Of a stretch of DNA of 17,489 nt, positions 8,332-15,428 are shown piece after piece. The position numbers and the translations under genes are program-made. This stretch comes from Bdellovibrionota bacterium (GTDB lineage: Bacteria; Bdellovibrionota; Bacteriovoracia; Bacteriovoracales; Bacteriovoracaceae), in contig JAURQB010000041.1 in the NCBI GenBank assembly GCA_030836365.1, positions 1 to 17,489 of the forward strand, in the 5' to 3' direction. Under the pieces are notes generated by a model that did not search any database, had not been told where the DNA came from, and worked only from the letters and a program-made list of their open reading frames with translations. Within the stretch, counting starts at the first letter, position 1. Each line of letters begins with the position of its first letter.

Positions 8332-8727
8332 TTATTTATTACGTAAATAAAAAACATCAGACAGTTCAATAAATGAACCCATCAGTCCACATAATTGTAT
8401 AACCTCAGGAGACTGGTCAAATTTTGAGATTTCACCAACGTAGATATCTCCCTTTAGACCTTGAGTGCAGTAAAGAGCATTTGGGTTTTTACCTTCAACA
8501 AAAAATTGATTTTTCTGTTTAATTTTGAGTGCCTCTACCACAAGTGGGCAGCTCCAATTGAGACAATCACTAGTGACTTTTACTTTATTATCAAGGAGAC
8601 CAAATTGATAGAAACTTTGTCTTATTTTGACCACGATTGATGAATCTTCAGATCGTGATGTAGTTGAAACACAGAGACACACCAATAAGAAGAAAATTAT
8701 TTTCTGAAAATGTAATCTATTCATCAT
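8332..8727 (-). CDS. Small secreted protein coupled to the papain-like protease
   Basis: A signal peptide is clear ('IIFFLLVCLCVSTTSRS', about residues 10-26). The mature part is about 105 residues with a few cysteines ('DCLNWSCPLVVE', 'ALYCTQG', 'VIQLCG') that could form disulfides. Start codons MM at 8727/8724 overlap the stop of the upstream protease gene (ATGA), so the two are co-translated. I do not recognise the family. The coupling raises the possibility of an inhibitor, chaperone or partner of the protease, which is inference only. The gene converges on the small ORF ending at 8322 with a 9-base gap. Confidence 0.75.
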   Translation of the reverse strand: MMNRLHFQKIIFFLLVCLCVSTTSRSEDSSIVVKIRQSFYQFGLLDNKVKVTSDCLNWSCPLVVEALKIKQKNQFFVEGKNPNALYCTQGLKGDIYVGEISKFDQSPEVIQLCGLMGSFIELSDVFYLRNK

Positions 8728-10727
8728 TCCCCTTCCTTGATCGTAAATGTCTCAACTACGTTATTAATAAGTTTGTTTTCACCAACCCAGATAGTTCCTC
8801 TTTCTTTATCACATTCGAATAATTGCTTTCCCTCTCTAGTGTAAGGGTAGCAGGTTTTTCCCCAACTATTCTGGATAAGGTATTGTGTCTCTCCTTCGAC
8901 GCACTTCATTCCAATGACGACGACACCGTGGTCGGCATGTTTTAACCTTGTTTCTTTTCCTTGAGACACCTCACTTTTACAATTATAGCTGGGGCTAGTG
9001 AGACCAAAATGATGATAGTCCTCCTTATATTGATAGCCATCCGGGCCACCGCCAAGAAAAGAGGCACAAATATTTAACAAGGTAGGCACGCCATTTTTAT
9101 TTCCAATACTAGAACGAAGGTTTTTGCTAATGATAGAGCGAAGAGAGTTTTTTCTCTGCTCAATTGCGTAATTTTCAAAATTAGGTTTTTTCTTTTTCAT
9201 ACATCGTGATAATAAAATAATACTGTTAGACCTATCTCCCAATTCCTCTTTACATGAATTAAACAGCTCCTCATCTGGCCGAGCTGAGATAGCCGTATTT
9301 TCACATTCCATTTTTTTAGGGATGAGATAACCTTCCTCACATGAGTTACTCATTATATTTCTGAGATAACTTATTTGATCACTGTCCGCCGCCATCATTC
9401 GATCAATGTTAGACATTAATAGCTCAACAATATCCTCATCTCTACCTTTTCTCGTCACTGACAGTGCCTCTGACATCTGTAGTAAATCATCAAATAATTT
9501 AATTAATCTCTTATCTTCAGTTGAATGCTCGCAATTTCGATCCAGTAATTCGTTAGAAAAATTATCTCGCAGTGTATTTTTTTGATGCTCCATGCACTCT
9601 TTTTGCCCCCCAAAAAATTTAAGCACCACCTCATCATTTGCAGTTGTTAAATCACTCATAGTGCCAAGCCCAACAAACGCATTCTTCGGCCATACTGGAG
9701 CTGCATAACGGCTTCTATCCTCGGGATAGTCTTTTAAAATATCATCACTAACGACAGAGAAATTACTTTGCACAAATCTACTTAATTCCTCGCGTAGTTT
9801 ACTTGGATTAAGCGATGCCGAAGGATTGTCTTGTAATTTTCTACCATAACGCTCAATACTTTCTTTCAAATTAGGATTCATACCAATTTCAATTTTATTA
9901 CCGTTAATTTTTATATTAGATGAATCACAAGTTTGACTAAAAATTTCTTCTAAGTATTTTTTTCGTGCACTTAACTGCTTTATCTGAAGAGAGAAATTAT
10001 TAGAAACACTCTCCTCCATTTCATCACCAGTAACATCTAATGCTGATTTTTTTTGCTGCAATTCTTTTTTTACACGTTTAATTCCATAATAATTTGCCAC
10101 ACAGGAGTTTTTGAAATTTTTTGTTAGCTGATAAACCCGTGGAAAACTTGATTCTCCATTTAATGCAGACATACTACAGCGTATAGCGCCAGTATCACGT
10201 ATTTTACTAACTATTTTCTTTATTATTTTTTTATTCTTTTTACCGTCTCTTTTACTTGAATTTAAGGATAAATAAAACCCCTCCAGCTTTTTCAGGAAAC
10301 TACTTCCTTGGCGCTTTAATAGTTCATTTATATCTTGAGAGTCATCACTGAAGCATATTTGTCCGCCCCCTCTTCTACGACGATTTTTCCTTTGCTCTTT
10401 TTTTATATTGTTAAATAAAGTACAGGGACTGGATCCTGAAATCCAATGCCCCTTTTTTTTATTTTGTTTAACATCACCACTTCCAGATTGATATTTATGC
10501 GTCGCTATTTGAAGGAATGATAACGGTGCATCTGCGTGGGCACCAAGACCTAAAGAAAGTGAATTTGATGCACAGGTGCCCAGGGAGATTTGATTTTGAG
10601 GTAAGTTAAACCCATGAAGTGATCCTTGCGGATCCTTAGCGATATCAATTACCTCATCTGACGTACATTCAGCGCTACAGAAATCCCCTATGCCTAGAAT
10701 AATCATTATTAATATTTTTTTAATCAT
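8724..10727 (-). CDS. Secreted papain-like (C1-family) cysteine protease with a very large insertion
   Basis: A signal peptide occupies about residues 1-19 ('ILIMIILGIGDFCSA'). The papain triad can be traced. 'QNQISLGTCASNSLS' supplies the oxyanion Gln (Q46) and nucleophile Cys (C52) at the papain spacing of six. 'HADHGVVVIG' supplies the His (H600). 'YLIQNSWGK' supplies the Asn (N620) in the classic NSWG motif, followed by 'GTIWVGENKL' in place of the usual final strand. The order Cys-His-Asn is that of clan CA family C1. Papain has about 134 residues between Cys and His; here there are about 548, a charged, mostly helical insertion with a run of Lys/Arg (about 108-122) and several cysteines. 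There is no prodomain before the Cys. It is probably secreted or periplasmic; in a predatory bacterium a role in prey protein digestion would fit, but this is inference. It is coupled to the small secreted protein downstream. Confidence 0.85.
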   Translation of the reverse strand: MIKKILIMIILGIGDFCSAECTSDEVIDIAKDPQGSLHGFNLPQNQISLGTCASNSLSLGLGAHADAPLSFLQIATHKYQSGSGDVKQNKKKGHWISGSSPCTLFNNIKKEQRKNRRRRGGGQICFSDDSQDINELLKRQGSSFLKKLEGFYLSLNSSKRDGKKNKKIIKKIVSKIRDTGAIRCSMSALNGESSFPRVYQLTKNFKNSCVANYYGIKRVKKELQQKKSALDVTGDEMEESVSNNFSLQIKQLSARKKYLEEIFSQTCDSSNIKINGNKIEIGMNPNLKESIERYGRKLQDNPSASLNPSKLREELSRFVQSNFSVVSDDILKDYPEDRSRYAAPVWPKNAFVGLGTMSDLTTANDEVVLKFFGGQKECMEHQKNTLRDNFSNELLDRNCEHSTEDKRLIKLFDDLLQMSEALSVTRKGRDEDIVELLMSNIDRMMAADSDQISYLRNIMSNSCEEGYLIPKKMECENTAISARPDEELFNSCKEELGDRSNSIILLSRCMKKKKPNFENYAIEQRKNSLRSIISKNLRSSIGNKNGVPTLLNICASFLGGGPDGYQYKEDYHHFGLTSPSYNCKSEVSQGKETRLKHADHGVVVIGMKCVEGETQYLIQNSWGKTCYPYTREGKQLFECDKERGTIWVGENKLINNVVETFTIKEGE

Positions 10728-10745
10728 ATATTCATCATAAATTAA

Positions 10746-10994
10746 TTAGATTAAATACAAAGTGTCCATGCCTCGCACATTATTTGTAATTCCTCTTCTC
10801 ACAGAAGAAAGATTCGAAGTGATCCCTAATGCTCCACCTAGACTCTTGAGACCAGTATTAGCGATATTAATTACATGGGATAACATATCTCTGGTATCAC
10901 CCTCATTAACAATATATCGGGCATTTATCGAAAAAAATGAGCTTTTATTTAGAATAACGCCTTTCACCACAAGGTATGCACAGACTAAGCACAA
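10746..10994 (-). CDS. Doubtful small ORF upstream of the protease gene
   Basis: This is an 82-codon frame on the - strand with a TTG start and no ribosome binding site, ending 18 bases before the protease start. An in-frame TAG lies five codons upstream, so the frame cannot extend far. The C-terminal part ('DMLSHVINIANTGLKSLGGALGITSNLSS') reads like a natural protein, whereas the opposite-strand frame (10762-11010) does not. It may be a degraded gene, a short leader peptide with an internal GTG start, or chance. No family is recognised. Confidence 0.3.
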   Translation of the reverse strand: MCLVCAYLVVKGVILNKSSFFSINARYIVNEGDTRDMLSHVINIANTGLKSLGGALGITSNLSSVRRGITNNVRGMDTLYLI

Positions 10995-11303
10995 ATTTGG
11001 CCAACACTAGAAAGTTTTAGAATTATCCAGACAGGTTAACCTTAAAAATTGAAGAAAAACTATTAAAAACATATACGAATAATTTTGATTACTTAATTTA
11101 AGTGTTTTGATTTTGGTACAACCTTTGAATCGAAAAGTGCAGGACTCGATAGGAATTTATCCAAACTATCCGTATAAAAAAGATACATGTTTTTTTCATT
11201 CTAAGACTCCCCTAAATTCATATATATTAAAAAACAAACCTATTTTGAATCAGATTCAAAAAGATCACTCACTTTCATTAAAAGTGCAATACAGCTTTTG
11301 CAA
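10995..11303. other. Gene-free stretch between two minus-strand units
   Basis: I see no convincing gene here. The only frame of note, on the + strand (11107-11340), has a non-ATG start and no ribosome binding site, and it runs straight through the terminator that serves the gene on the other strand. The region is very AT-rich and presumably carries the promoter of the protease unit, but I cannot point to a specific box. Confidence 0.5.
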
Positions 11304-11332
11304 TAAAAAAGGGATCGCTCATTGCGGTCCCT
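11304..11332 (-). terminator. Rho-independent terminator of the 11345-11881 gene
   Basis: On the - strand the stem AGGGACCGC (11332-11324) pairs with GCGATCCCT (11318-11310) around a 5-base loop. All nine pairs form, one of them a G-T wobble, and the stem is followed directly by a T run (the A-run at 11304-11310). It begins 13 bases after the stop codon of the 178-residue gene. Confidence 0.85.
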
Positions 11333-11344
11333 ATAACTAAGTCG

Positions 11345-11881
11345 TCAAATTTTACATTGCCTCAACTGGGCGCCCCAGACATGAAACCTTCCAACTTCGC
11401 TAGTAAAACCAATGAAAGCGTTCCCTGAAAAAGCACAATGCTCTATACTGCGACTAGGTATGCAGGGAGGACTAACGGCCCAGAATAGTCCGTCCATATC
11501 CGACAATGCCTGCCTGATTCCGTTTTTCTCCGCTTCTTCATATTGTTGAACTGTTGGAACAGTCCAAGCAATGCCTTCGGTAAAGTTAGATAAGGTCCAA
11601 TTATCTATAAAGCCTGAGGTCCAGCGATCTATATGAGTACATAAATAATGAGATCCCATAGAATCAACCTTGTATGGAGCGCGCTCACTCCAAATGAGAC
11701 CTGTCGAAACTTCCAAATAATATTCCTCGGAATCTTTTGTTCTTGTCACAAGAGCGAAGCCTTCTTTTTTATAGTCGCAGTCTTTAACTCTTTTTTCGAT
11801 AGAACCTTCTGATCCGCACGGTGGCAGGGCAAGAGCGGAAACACTCCATACAGCGAGAAGTGCGATAAAAATAAATTTCAT
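11345..11881 (-). CDS. Secreted protein with weak DUF1566 (Lcl-like) resemblance
   Basis: A good GAGGA ribosome binding site precedes the ATG, and a signal peptide ends near residue 18 ('VWSVSALA'). The mature part has six cysteines (22, 35, 81, 140, 149, 176), suggesting disulfides outside the cytoplasm. The pattern 'TGLIWSERA' (60-68), then 'YLC' (79-81), 'WTVPTVQQYEEA' (106-117) and 'GLFWAVSP' (131-138) follows the DUF1566 scheme of a TGL(M/I)W motif, WR(L/V)PT and a later W..S segment. The match is partial and was made by eye. The function of that family is unclear, though it is often found in exported or surface proteins. The gene stands alone, with its own terminator at 11304-11332. Confidence 0.8.
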   Translation of the reverse strand: MKFIFIALLAVWSVSALALPPCGSEGSIEKRVKDCDYKKEGFALVTRTKDSEEYYLEVSTGLIWSERAPYKVDSMGSHYLCTHIDRWTSGFIDNWTLSNFTEGIAWTVPTVQQYEEAEKNGIRQALSDMDGLFWAVSPPCIPSRSIEHCAFSGNAFIGFTSEVGRFHVWGAQLRQCKI

Positions 11882-12071
11882 TGAATCCTCGTTTTTAATC
11901 AGTTGGTCTTAACCATCATGTTGTTGATATTATTACCTGGCGCGCTTTGGTGATGAGGCACCCCTAAACCTTCAATGTTGTGTCGGTAGCACTTCTCTGG
12001 CTTTTGCGTCAAATAGTAAGAAAAAGAATGTGTTTTATTCAACGAGAATATAACCCTCTATTTAATCATTT

Positions 12072-13028
12072 TCATAAATCGATAAATTGACTGACTGATA
12101 GCCCAATTGTTTTTGCCAAGGCCATATTTTTTGCTGTTCCAAAAAATGAGTCATCAATAAAGCTTAAATTAAATGATGTAAGCTCATGGATATAACTCAT
12201 GTTTAACCCTAAATTTAAAAGGCCCATTGAAAAGGCATGAGAAACCTCATTTTTAAATTCAATTTTCCGACCAGATCGATACCGGTAATTTATGGAACTA
12301 CCAAATCTGAAACCAATGTTTTTCGGAGAATACCCAAAACTAATCACAGAAGATGCCCCAAAACCAGGTGTAACAGAAATAGATGTGCTGCTTAATTCTT
12401 TAGAGTTAAAAGACTTGTTTAATACAGTAGAGTCAAAAGACCTCTTTATTTCATAACTCGCCTCAAGTGAGCCGAGAAAGTCATATTCGCCAACAACCTT
12501 CACAAAAACAACTCCAGCAGCAGACCGATAAAAACCACGGCCGACGGCATCTGTCGCGAGAGGTTTTTTAGACTCATAAACAGATCCACCTGTTGGTAGT
12601 GTTTGAGAAAAATACAAAAACCCTTTCGGTTTCCAAGCACTATAAGAGAGCTCCGGAAGAAACTCATAAGTTACTTGGGCACTAATATCACCAATTCCAA
12701 TAGAACTTTCACTAGTTGTATTGCTGTTAAAGGTATTAAGTCTGATGGGAATATTAACTCCCAACTGCCAATAGGTGGAAACCAAATGAGCACCTGAGAA
12801 AACAAGACCTTCAAAAACTTCTTGGGTATCGCCTGAGCGCCTTAAAATATCTCCAGACGCCATTGCATCGTGAGAGACTCCTGTGTTCGTGTAAGAGAAG
12901 TTATATACGCTTTTAAAGTCTCCAAGAATCATGCTTGATAATCCTGCTCCGACAGCGCCACAACATGCACCAGCATACGCCCTTCCACTAAATAAAAAGG
13001 CCAGAATAATTAGAGCTCGAGTCCCCAT
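12072..13028 (-). CDS. Outer-membrane beta-barrel protein, last gene of the redoxin operon
   Basis: The signal peptide is 'ALIILAFLFSGRAYA', and the mature protein starts GACCGAVGAG, with an adjacent Cys pair. From about residue 35 the sequence alternates polar and hydrophobic residues with aromatic girdle-like ends ('YWQLGVNIPIRL', 'DISAQVTYEF', 'GFLYFSQTLPTGG', 'FRFGSSINYRYRSG', 'LNLGLNMSYIHEL'), as in a barrel of about 12 strands. The end 'VSQFIDL' is not a perfect C-terminal barrel signal. The start overlaps the upstream lipoprotein gene by 19 bases and has a clear AGAGGTG site. In context it may export or sense whatever the redoxin/YtkA-like proteins handle, perhaps a metal ion bound by the CC pair, which is speculation. 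Confidence 0.75.
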   Translation of the reverse strand: MGTRALIILAFLFSGRAYAGACCGAVGAGLSSMILGDFKSVYNFSYTNTGVSHDAMASGDILRRSGDTQEVFEGLVFSGAHLVSTYWQLGVNIPIRLNTFNSNTTSESSIGIGDISAQVTYEFLPELSYSAWKPKGFLYFSQTLPTGGSVYESKKPLATDAVGRGFYRSAAGVVFVKVVGEYDFLGSLEASYEIKRSFDSTVLNKSFNSKELSSTSISVTPGFGASSVISFGYSPKNIGFRFGSSINYRYRSGRKIEFKNEVSHAFSMGLLNLGLNMSYIHELTSFNLSFIDDSFFGTAKNMALAKTIGLSVSQFIDL

Positions 13029-13432
13029 TTCACCTCTTCTTTTAGTGCCTCACCATCAAAAACTTGAAAATGAATATCCCAGTAACCAGGCATCGTAAAA
13101 AAGACTTCACTCGCCAAAAAGACACCATCTGCTATTTTCTCTAAGGTCACAGGAAAAGAGCCATGGCCCATTCCGGGCATCCATAGTTTAACTTTAAAAG
13201 ATATCTCCTCTCTATAAGTTGTTCCGTTACTACCTTGAAGGATTATCAAAATTTTTGACTCATCAAAAACGTAGGGGCCTTCTTGCCAAAAGGTGTTAAT
13301 GCTTACTTCACTGTCTTTTAGATAAAGCTCTGATTCAACGGCCTGAACACTTCTAAGTTCTCCTTCATCATTCAAAAAAGGAGACTCTCCACACCCAACA
13401 AGTAAGAATAAAAGAATTCCAAGAAGCTTCAT
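13010..13432 (-). CDS. YtkA/FixH-like lipoprotein
   Basis: The N-terminus MKLLGILLFLLVGCG is a lipoprotein signal with lipobox LVGC (lipidated C14). The domain, about residues 40-140, matches the YtkA/FixH-like pattern of a small beta-sandwich: 'WMPGMGHG' (84-91), then 'FFTMPGYWDIHFQV' (111-124). The Met/His-rich 'MPGMGHG' and 'TMPGYW' segments are typical of this family, and Met/His ligands could bind copper, but that is inference. It is related to the next protein upstream ('GPYLGEKSHFEV' against 'GPYVFDESKILI', 'GYWEI' against 'GYWDI'). The ATG directly follows the upstream TAG, and the 3' end overlaps the barrel gene. Confidence 0.75.
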   Translation of the reverse strand: MKLLGILLFLLVGCGESPFLNDEGELRSVQAVESELYLKDSEVSINTFWQEGPYVFDESKILIILQGSNGTTYREEISFKVKLWMPGMGHGSFPVTLEKIADGVFLASEVFFTMPGYWDIHFQVFDGEALKEEVKWGLEL

Positions 13433-13846
13433 CTACTGATCAAACTCAACTCGAACGGCCGCTGTTTCCATTGCTCTACCGTACCTTTTATAATCTGCTC
13501 TTATTTCCCAGTATCCTTGCATCCCGTGCATAAAAAATCTTGCATCTCTCACTTCGTACACACCGGGACGAACATTCTGATAAGTCATTTTTGGGCCACC
13601 ATGAGAATGCCCATTGTCCATCACCATCCAAGCATAGAAGTGGAAGTCTACCTGAGCATCAATTGGTGACTCAGACAAATCACCTTTACGATACATTTTC
13701 ACCTCAAAGTGACTTTTTTCTCCCAAATACGGCCCATCAATCCACTCAAGCTTTCCACAAATTTTATTTTTTTCAAAATCAAAGTCACAAACTGCCCATG
13801 ATTGAACAGAACACAGTATTAATAACATTCCCAAAAACAATTTCAT
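13433..13846 (-). CDS. Periplasmic YtkA/FixH-like protein with His-rich loop
   Basis: The signal peptide ends near residue 18 ('CSVQSWA'). The mature domain is a diverged paralogue of the lipoprotein encoded next to it: 'DGPYLGEKSHFEV' (37-49), then 'AWMVMDNGHSHGG' (72-84), and 'FFMHGMQGYWEI' (104-115). The loop H80-x-H82 with nearby Met residues is a plausible metal site. Two cysteines near the N-terminus (20, 30) could form a disulfide. The ribosome binding site AAAGGTGA is built from the last codons and stop of the redoxin gene, so the two are tightly coupled. A redundant FixH-like pair next to a redoxin suggests a copper or redox stress role, but no direct evidence exists here. Confidence 0.75.
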   Translation of the reverse strand: MKLFLGMLLILCSVQSWAVCDFDFEKNKICGKLEWIDGPYLGEKSHFEVKMYRKGDLSESPIDAQVDFHFYAWMVMDNGHSHGGPKMTYQNVRPGVYEVRDARFFMHGMQGYWEIRADYKRYGRAMETAAVRVEFDQ

Positions 13847-13850
13847 TATT

Positions 13851-14390
13851 TCACCTTTGTATATAGCAACCCAAGGTTTTGGTTTGCTTAATTGTAATTT
13901 CTTTTCCGTCAGTAATTTCTGCTAAAGCATCTTTTAAATAAAACTTAGACGCCTTCTTAGGATTTCTCGAATTAGTTGCGCCCCCATGATAAACAACCTC
14001 ACCAGTTTTATTTAAAATAAATACATGTGGAGTTTTAAGGGCATTAAAGATATTGGCGTACTTTAATTCTTTATCTAACAAAATCGGAAAATCGATTGAG
14101 TAGTTCGCATAAGCTTTCATCGCCTTTTTTAGATTCATTGATTTATTTGAATGAAAACCAACAAATGAGATCTTTGCATATTTTTTTTGAAGTTCGTTTA
14201 AATGATCAAAGTGGGATTGGGAACACGGACACTGTCCATTTAAAAAGTAAGCAACCACATAAACACTTCGATCTAAGCTTAATTTAGTTTTATTGCCTGA
14301 GCGTATATCAACGCCGTCATAATTTTTCACGACCGCCATTATCTCGAAACTATAAATCAGGAGAAACGCGGCCTTAATCAAATTGCCCAT
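13851..14390 (-). CDS. Exported redoxin (thioredoxin-fold, CPC motif)
   Basis: I choose the ATG at 14390 (179 residues), because it opens a signal-peptide-like N-terminus ('NLIKAAFLLIYSFEIMA'). The longer frame to 14447 uses a TTG with no ribosome binding site and overlaps the mgsA remnant. The fold is a thioredoxin/AhpC-TSA type. 'VYVVAYFLNGQCPCSQSHF' holds the active-site motif C54-P-C56-S. 'TPHVFILNKTGEVVYHGG' is the cis-proline strand and following hairpin, and 'TKTLGCYIQ' at the end (C175) matches the TKxxGCxI tail of redoxins with a CPC or CP motif. It is likely a periplasmic thiol oxidoreductase or peroxidase. It leads a four-gene operon with two YtkA-like proteins and an outer-membrane barrel. 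A TATAAT at about 14403-14408 could be a -10 box, but the matching TTGACG is only 12 bases away. Confidence 0.8.
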   Translation of the reverse strand: MGNLIKAAFLLIYSFEIMAVVKNYDGVDIRSGNKTKLSLDRSVYVVAYFLNGQCPCSQSHFDHLNELQKKYAKISFVGFHSNKSMNLKKAMKAYANYSIDFPILLDKELKYANIFNALKTPHVFILNKTGEVVYHGGATNSRNPKKASKFYLKDALAEITDGKEITIKQTKTLGCYIQR

Positions 14391-14403
14391 GAATAATCGT
14401 TTA

Positions 14404-14758
14404 TTATAGGCAATTACCCACGTCAAGGCTCTTTGGGTATGTATCAAGATTTAACACAGAAACTCCCCTCGTATTCAAATGAAAAAGATCCGCGGCCTTT
14501 TTATTTGTAACAATTGGAATCTCATATAGGTCGCACATTCTCATGAGTACATCAATATCCGCTTGGTGAGGATGAGAGCTCAAAGAATTCCGAAAAAATA
14601 CAACGAGGTCTATATCGCCTGCGCAGACCTTGGCCGCGATTTCAATGTCTCCGCCCAAAGGGCCTGAACGACACACTTGCTTGATAGAAATACCGCATTG
14701 ATTAAGTAATCTTGCTGTGCAGTTTTTTAGAATCATGAGCAATCAAGGCGATATTCAT
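14404..14758 (-). pseudogene. mgsA: Methylglyoxal synthase pseudogene (internal deletion plus frameshift)
   Basis: The ATG at 14758, with a GCAGGAA site upstream, encodes 'MNIALIAHDSKK', the conserved start of methylglyoxal synthase (catalytic-site His in AHD), but this frame stops at 14702. In another frame the protein resumes as 'TARLLNQCGISIKQVCRSG', continues with PLGGD (catalytic Asp), and then 'DIDLVVFFRNSLSSHPHQAD', keeping the His and Asp near the substrate site, to a normal-looking C-terminus. Lined up with known MgsA proteins, roughly 23-25 residues between 'HDxKK' and the helix after the GTTG phosphate-binding loop are missing, together with that loop, and the reading frame shifts. 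The enzyme turns dihydroxyacetone phosphate into methylglyoxal. This copy cannot make it. A sequencing error alone would not explain the missing loop. The redoxin start lies just downstream. Confidence 0.85.
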
Positions 14759-14773
14759 CTTCAGTATTCCTGC

Positions 14774-15280
14774 CTAATCTTGTTCTTTCGTGAATGTAAC
14801 TTTGAACTCTTCAACTGAATCACTTACGCCATTAGTGGAGCTTAATGTTAATTCAACTGCAAGGGTCCCAAGTTTCTTCACTTTACAGTCCCATTTACTT
14901 TTCCTTTTCCCATTACGCGTTGTCCTCATTTTATTTACCCCACAAACATAAGAGAATTTTGCCACAAGATTATTATAAGCATCTGTAATAGTGTATTTAC
15001 CATCCTCAGAGTTTAAAAATTCGAATGTTACTTTTTCAACCCTATCTGCAATATCACCTTCACCAGGATTAAGCTTTACTTTGATAAAGGTCATGGCATT
15101 ATCTGTAGTACAGTTGAAAAACATTTTTCGCTTTGACTTAATTTGCATTCCGCAATGATAAGAAAAGTTTTGTTGAATATACTCCATGGCATCATCAAAT
15201 GTTATTGTTTCGTTGTGCCATGACTGACCAAGTGAAGAAAGGCTTGTGACGAGTGTTAATAATAGTAATAGTTTTTTCAT
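14774..15280 (-). CDS. Secreted protein of two tandem repeats
   Basis: A strong AGGAG site precedes the ATG, and the signal peptide is 'LLLLLTLVTSLSSLG'. The mature protein consists of two related halves, about 25-89 and 96-163. 'YIQQNFSYHCGMQIKSKRKM' with C43 and C57 and ending 'VEKVTFEF' aligns with 'NLVAKFSYVCGVNKM' with C113 and C132 and ending 'VEEFKVTF'. Each half has two cysteines, so each likely holds one disulfide. The family is not recognised. It lies 15 bases upstream of the broken mgsA gene on the same strand. Confidence 0.8.
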   Translation of the reverse strand: MKKLLLLLTLVTSLSSLGQSWHNETITFDDAMEYIQQNFSYHCGMQIKSKRKMFFNCTTDNAMTFIKVKLNPGEGDIADRVEKVTFEFLNSEDGKYTITDAYNNLVAKFSYVCGVNKMRTTRNGKRKSKWDCKVKKLGTLAVELTLSSTNGVSDSVEEFKVTFTKEQD

Positions 15281-15428
15281 CTTTAACTCCTGGATATAGT
15301 TAATCTCAATTTCAGACGCACTATATCAAAACAGAAGAAAGTTTTGGGTTAGAAAATATACCCTTCACACAAGAAGCTCAAACTAAGATACTTTCAAACA
15401 TTTACCCTCTTCATTAATAAAAAAGTGA

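Noticed and set aside
10762..11010. 82-codon + strand frame opposite the doubtful minus-strand ORF
   Set aside because: The minus-strand frame is more protein-like and lies on the strand of the downstream genes.
11107..11340. 77-codon + strand frame before the 178-residue gene
   Set aside because: It has a non-ATG start and no ribosome binding site, and it runs through the minus-strand terminator at 11304-11332.
13478..13489. Half-site of the palindrome (CCGTACCTTTT-like) in a coding region
   Set aside because: Only one arm is present and it encodes normal residues of the YtkA-like protein; likely chance.
13540..13866. 108-codon + strand frame opposite the YtkA-like gene
   Set aside because: It is a shadow of a well-supported operon gene.
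14403..14428. TTGACG and TATAAT before the redoxin gene
   Set aside because: Spacing is only 12 bases, too short for a normal sigma-70 promoter, and it lies in mgsA remnant sequence; TATAAT alone is noted in the gene entry.
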